NCBI GenBank assembly: GCA_049999725.1
Contig: JBNGIS010008315.1
Span: 1 to 33,876 of the forward strand
Length of the DNA: 33,876 nucleotides
Direction: 5' to 3'
From: Haplomitrium mnioides
Taxonomy: Eukaryota; Marchantiophyta; Haplomitriopsida; Calobryales
A program made the translations under genes and the position numbers. Under the pieces are notes generated by a model, which was not told the origin of the DNA, ran no database searches, and saw only the letters and a program-made list of their open reading frames with translations. This document shows, one piece after another, positions 30,169-33,876 of the stretch. The stretch's first letter is position 1; each line of letters begins with the position of its first letter.

Positions 30169-30211
30169 ATATATATATATATATATATATCATATCATAT
30201 CATATCATATC
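30169..30211. repeat. Compound microsatellite (AT)n-(CATAT)n
   Basis: About eleven AT repeats run into four or five CATAT repeats, ending before caatacac. Confidence 0.95.
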
Positions 30212-30759
30212 AATACACTAGATGTAATAGAGATCATGATTTTTTTGTTTTCTTTTCACATAGAAAATCCAATTGAAGAAAAACACTCTAACAAGCACAA
30301 AATCAAACCTATTTGAATACAATAGACATAAAGCAATCCATTCTCAAGTGCTTAAAAGAGAAGCAAACAATGATCAACATTAAAAGAACCACAAGAATCT
30401 TGATGAAACTTCTAAAGCTGACTCTGAAGAAATGGAGACCAATGGTTGAATCCATTTATGATTATATTTTTGAGATAAATGTTTCTCTATTGTATTGTTC
30501 AGAATATACTTTCAACTTATGTTGTAATTTATTTGTGTTACATTTTATAAAATACATGAGTATTTTTATTCTATAACTTCTTTTTGTTGACATAGAGCTC
30601 AATGTAAGCTTGAACTTTTCAAGGTAAATTATGGCTCATTTATTCAAATCATTTATCAATGTACTTCAAACAAAAATTGTAATCTTCATTTTGTTTGTTA
30701 AACTATTACAGATCCAAATATTACTATACTCTTTCCTACTCACCCATTGCTTGGAAGTA
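30212..30759 (+). other. Possible tail of the transposase-like gene; no clear feature
   Basis: A Lys/Glu-rich piece (ENPIEEKHSNKHKIKPI, stop at about 30313) and an 87-codon frame at 30313-30576 with Lys-rich start and hydrophobic end. Neither matches a family. The later part is AT-rich and could be an old 3' untranslated region. Confidence 0.3.
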
Positions 30760-31480
30760 TTTGAGTGTTTGGACTACTGAACCTTTTGGTATTACACTCT
30801 TGGACTGCTGAAGCCTCTACACATCTAGACTACTGAACCCTGTGCGCACATAAACTCCAATACAAAACTCTATGCAAAACTAGGAACCTTTTGCATGCAT
30901 GGAATCTGATGCGAAACTCAAAACCTTATATGGGTATGGACTTTGATGCAAAACTTGAAACCCCTTGCTTGTAGGGATTGGTTAACCTACTGCACCTCAG
31001 GACTATTGACTTCTATACACACATAGATTACTAAAGCCATTGCACCCTTGGACTATTGAAGTGAAACTCATAACCCCATGAGCACATGGACTTTTGAAAC
31101 CCTTATGCACTTTTAATACTGAACTCTAAGAGCATAAGGATTGTTGAAGCCCTTATGCACCTTGACTTTTGAGCCTTTTTCATGTTTGGATTGTTGAAGC
31201 CCTTGTGCACTTTGACTTCTAAGCCCTATGTGTGCATGACTCTCATGCTAAACTAGAAACCCCATGCACATCTAAAATAGCTCAAGTCTCTACCTACTTT
31301 GACTATTGAATCGCATGCTCACATAAGCTTCTCAAGCTTTTGTGCGCATTGACTACAAAATCCTATACACCCATGTGCTATTCAATCTTATACCAATTTT
31401 TACTACTAAACCCTATGCAAACATAGATGCTATTCAAGCCTTTACCAACGTTTACTACTAAACCCTATGCAAACATAGAT
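30760..31480. repeat. Degenerate minisatellite (gcccttatgcaccttggactattgaa units)
   Basis: Units of about 25 bases pair into a 50-base higher-order repeat, clearest at 31115-31250: gcccttatgcac...attgttgaa twice, then gcccttgtgcac. The array ends in two almost identical 52-base units at 31377-31428 and 31429-31480 (both end ctatgcaaacatagat). Words are shared with 18640-18870 and 27690-28450. Confidence 0.8.
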
Positions 31481-31889
31481 TCTGAAGTGGACTTTAAAGC
31501 CACTTTCTTTAATGGACTTTGAAGTAGATCTTAAAAGCCTCCACAAAATTTGGTTTATTATGTTTGTGTGCCCTTGGACTCTGAGCTAATGCCTCAAACT
31601 CCTAGTACGTTTGGGCTCTTCCTCAAATTTTCTATTTATTTTTCAAATAATTAATTTGTAGGGGCATCATTTCTATCCACATATAAAGTATGAACTACAA
31701 ATTTAATTTGAAAATGACCTAATCTTGATAATTTTTGTAAATTTATGGTATTGGAATGTCTTCTATCGAAATTTCAAGTTTACATGAAAAAACCACAATT
31801 TTTGGTCTTTTGATTTAAAGTGAGGTTTTCAATATTTTTCACAAATAACTAAGAATTTCAGTAAAAGTTTCATACAAATATTTCATTTT
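31481..31889. other. AT-rich stretch, no feature
   Basis: A few minisatellite-like words at 31480-31620, then AT-rich DNA without recognised coding or repeat structure up to the start of copy 2. Confidence 0.35.
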
Positions 31890-32614
31890 AATCTTAAAAA
31901 GTTACATACAAGGAAGCATAACAAAGAAGTATAAAAAAAAAACCATTATAATAACTCACTACATGACATAATTGATCATAGAGTAGATCTCTAAAAGGAT
32001 ATCATCGACGATGTCCAACTACTAAGAAGAAGAACTTATAACAAAAAACAAAAATCCAAAGTAGCTATAGCCATTTGAAAATAATTTGACAAACAAAAAG
32101 ATTGACATCCAAAGTAGCTACAGCCAATTGAAAATATCATACTTTGAAAAAAGCTCTAAATCGTCATGCTTGGATTCTTTAATATTGTAACCATAACAAA
32201 TGTCAACAATTTCTTAAGTAAAATCTTAGAGTCAAATGAGCCCCTTTAGTTGTAGCGCATTGGACTCTATGTCGATTTGATAAAAGATCACGTTGAAATT
32301 ATCTATATAGGATATCAAATCAACCTCATATGCATCCACAACTCTCTGTGAACTAGAACCATCATTTGCAATCTATTGCATTGTCTTCCACTCTTTTTTC
32401 ATTTTGGCAGTAGAGACTGGAACCATCATTTGCAATTTATTGCATTTTTTTTCATTTTGGCAGTAGATCAGAAAAGTTGGAGGATGTGAGACCAAGGTTG
32501 GAGCTTGGTCTTACTTCTTGGTTGCTCCTCCTTGGTGGATCTATTCTTTTGCCTTTTGCCTTTTGCAGCTAATGTCAACTTCTTTGCTAGTCAATGTTTA
32601 ACTATTTTATAACC

Positions 32615-32860
32615 CTAGAAAAACAAAAAATATTGGAATCAAAGAAACACTTTGAAGCATAGAATAAAGTAAAAAACATAAAATTCTGAAAAGCCAAACA
32701 ATCAAGAACACTCAAGTTTATGTGCACAAGAACTTGGGAGTCCATGAACGCATGGACTTGCAATTCCAAGTGCTAGCTAATTGAATAAAATAACAAAAGA
32801 AAATGTACAATTAATTAAAATCAAGGAACTAAAATGTTTCAAACAAAATAAACAGCTTAC
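32615..32860 (-). other. Intron of copy 2 with conserved splice sites
   Basis: The minus strand has CTTTTG|GTAAGC at 32861/32860 and TTTTTCTAG|GG at 32615/32614, matching the intron at 14505-14894 in position. It is 246 bases long and holds only a short remnant of the minisatellite (acgcatggacttgcaattcc near 32745). Confidence 0.58.
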
Positions 32861-33860
32861 CAAAAGTTACGTGAAGCTAAAGTAGAACAATGCCATCTTC
32901 AACTCCTCCGTATGGATGGGAAATTCCATCCGTGCCTTCTTCTAAGTCTTACAACAAACCTCTTAAAAAAACGACTTAACCGTTGCATTCATAACTTTAT
33001 GTCTTTCCAACTCTCAAGACCTTTTGTCGATTGACAACTCTTATGCATCAACCCTCTTAAAAAATGGAATTTTTATTTTGTCTAAAAGACCTTGAAGGGA
33101 TCTCCAAGAGATCCACTTCATGTCCTCTGTACGTAAAGAGCCCTTGGCCTTTGGCTTTTGGCCATTCACTTGGTTCTTCTCTCACATTGCAAATATAGCT
33201 TGTTGCAACATCCACATCTCAATACTATAGAAGGCCTAATGAAACTAGTTGTCTTGAGAAGTGATAGCTTTCTCAATAGTGGACTTTGGTTTAATCTCCA
33301 AAGTTTCCAAAAGCTCTCTTTCTAATTTTGAAGATGAAATCATCCCACTCTCCACAAAATTTTGTTGCTACTTTTCAACCTTTTGAATTGACCTCATCTC
33401 CAACCAATAACTTTGGTTGTAATTATCATCCATTGCAAAAGTTTGAGCTTCTATTGGAGCATATACACTCAATAATTGTAGAGTGAGAGAACTAGACTCT
33501 TTGTTCTATATTTTGTTATCCTGCAAGTTGCCTTGCAACAATAGTATGATTGCCCATGAAAAACTTGTACCTATTCTTGTGAGAGTTCTTAACATCAAAC
33601 TTTGATTTATCTTTGAGACTACATTTCAGGTCACTACCACTCTAGAAAAAGAATGCACATACTTATTTTCTAACATGCACTTTGCTCAATAAAATCTTTG
33701 TTCATTTGTTAGATCTCAATAGAGCTCCATCTCATACTTTGGTAGATTGAAGTTTTCAAGACAAAATGTTGTTGTCTTCTCCCACACCCTACACCATTGG
33801 ATTGTAGCTTCTCAAGTCTTATTCTTATCTTCTTCATAAATGGTATGAGTATCAATCTCC

Positions 33861-33876
33861 TCTCTCTCTCTCTCTC
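33861..33876. repeat. (TC)n microsatellite at window edge
   Basis: Eight TC units reach the last base, so the true length is unknown. Confidence 0.9.

Larger units (their letters stand above)
31890..33876 (-). repeat. Copy 2 of the duplicated intron-containing segment (runs off the window)
   Basis: It aligns with copy 1 (13855-18110) and keeps the sites of insertions A and B empty, joining the equivalents of 15720, 16832-16935 and 18055 within about 150 bases. Minus-strand coding words are retained (ESKHDDLELFSK, EELKMALFYFSF, LENFNLPKYEMEL), with more stops than copy 1. The intron is 32615-32860. Two local tandem duplications are private to this copy (32047-32140 and 32355-32470). The end at 33861-33876 is a (TC)8 run. 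Confidence 0.72.

Noticed and set aside
30313-30576. Plus-strand frame of 87 codons taken as a separate gene
   Set aside because: Biased composition (Lys-rich then hydrophobic), no family match; kept only as a possible tail region.
13855-33876. The two direct copies read as LTRs of a giant retrotransposon
   Set aside because: They contain a conserved spliced intron and coding words, lack TG...CA ends and adjacent primer or polypurine sites, and diverge far more than LTR pairs here.

Overview
This window looks like nuclear DNA from a land plant with a large, repeat-rich genome, possibly a non-flowering lineage (fern, lycophyte or gymnosperm; inference only). Nearly every recognisable coding segment is a decayed transposable element. 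There is no intact gene, no rRNA or tRNA, and nothing bacterial. Most reading frames are broken by nonsense codons and small indels, many in homopolymer runs or explicable as C-to-T (G-to-A) decay. Layout, left to right: (1) 1-6761, minus strand: a Ty3/gypsy element of Athila/Tat type. It has a left-truncated LTR (1-1180), polypurine tract, integrase, RNase H, the end of RT, gag, an Asp-tRNA-like primer binding site (4187-4204) and a long second LTR (about 4205-6761). (2) 6762-about 10500, minus strand: a second gypsy remnant abutting that LTR, made of an integrase piece, an RT piece, protease, a Gln/Tyr/Pro-rich linker, three zinc knuckles and a capsid-like gag. (3) About 10500-13850: no identifiable gene. 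(4) 13855-18110, minus strand: copy 1 of an unidentified, intron-containing sequence whose copy 2 lies at 31890-33876 (window end), in the same orientation 18 kb away. Copy 1 was hit twice by one 1.1-kb LTR-like element in opposite orientations (15727-16831 and 16936-18034). (5) 19984-26074, minus strand: an almost complete but dead chromovirus (Ty3/gypsy with chromodomain) with 463- and 504-bp LTRs, Met-tRNA-like PBS and 5-bp target duplication. A copia-type LTR plus leader (22837-about 23276) sits inside its RT. (6) 26075-about 30600, plus strand: remnants of another coding sequence, with readable pieces also just left of the chromovirus. The segment 28700-29230 matches, in order, the catalytic blocks I know from the transposase-like DUF7869 family. 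Its intron-like gaps carry minisatellites, including tandem hairpin units at 28201-28351. (7) 30760-31480: a long degenerate minisatellite, then copy 2. The insertion history can be read directly: the copia piece is younger than the chromovirus RT it splits, the chromovirus is younger than the plus-strand sequence it splits, and the twin LTR-like insertions are younger than the duplication they interrupt, because copy 2 keeps the empty sites.
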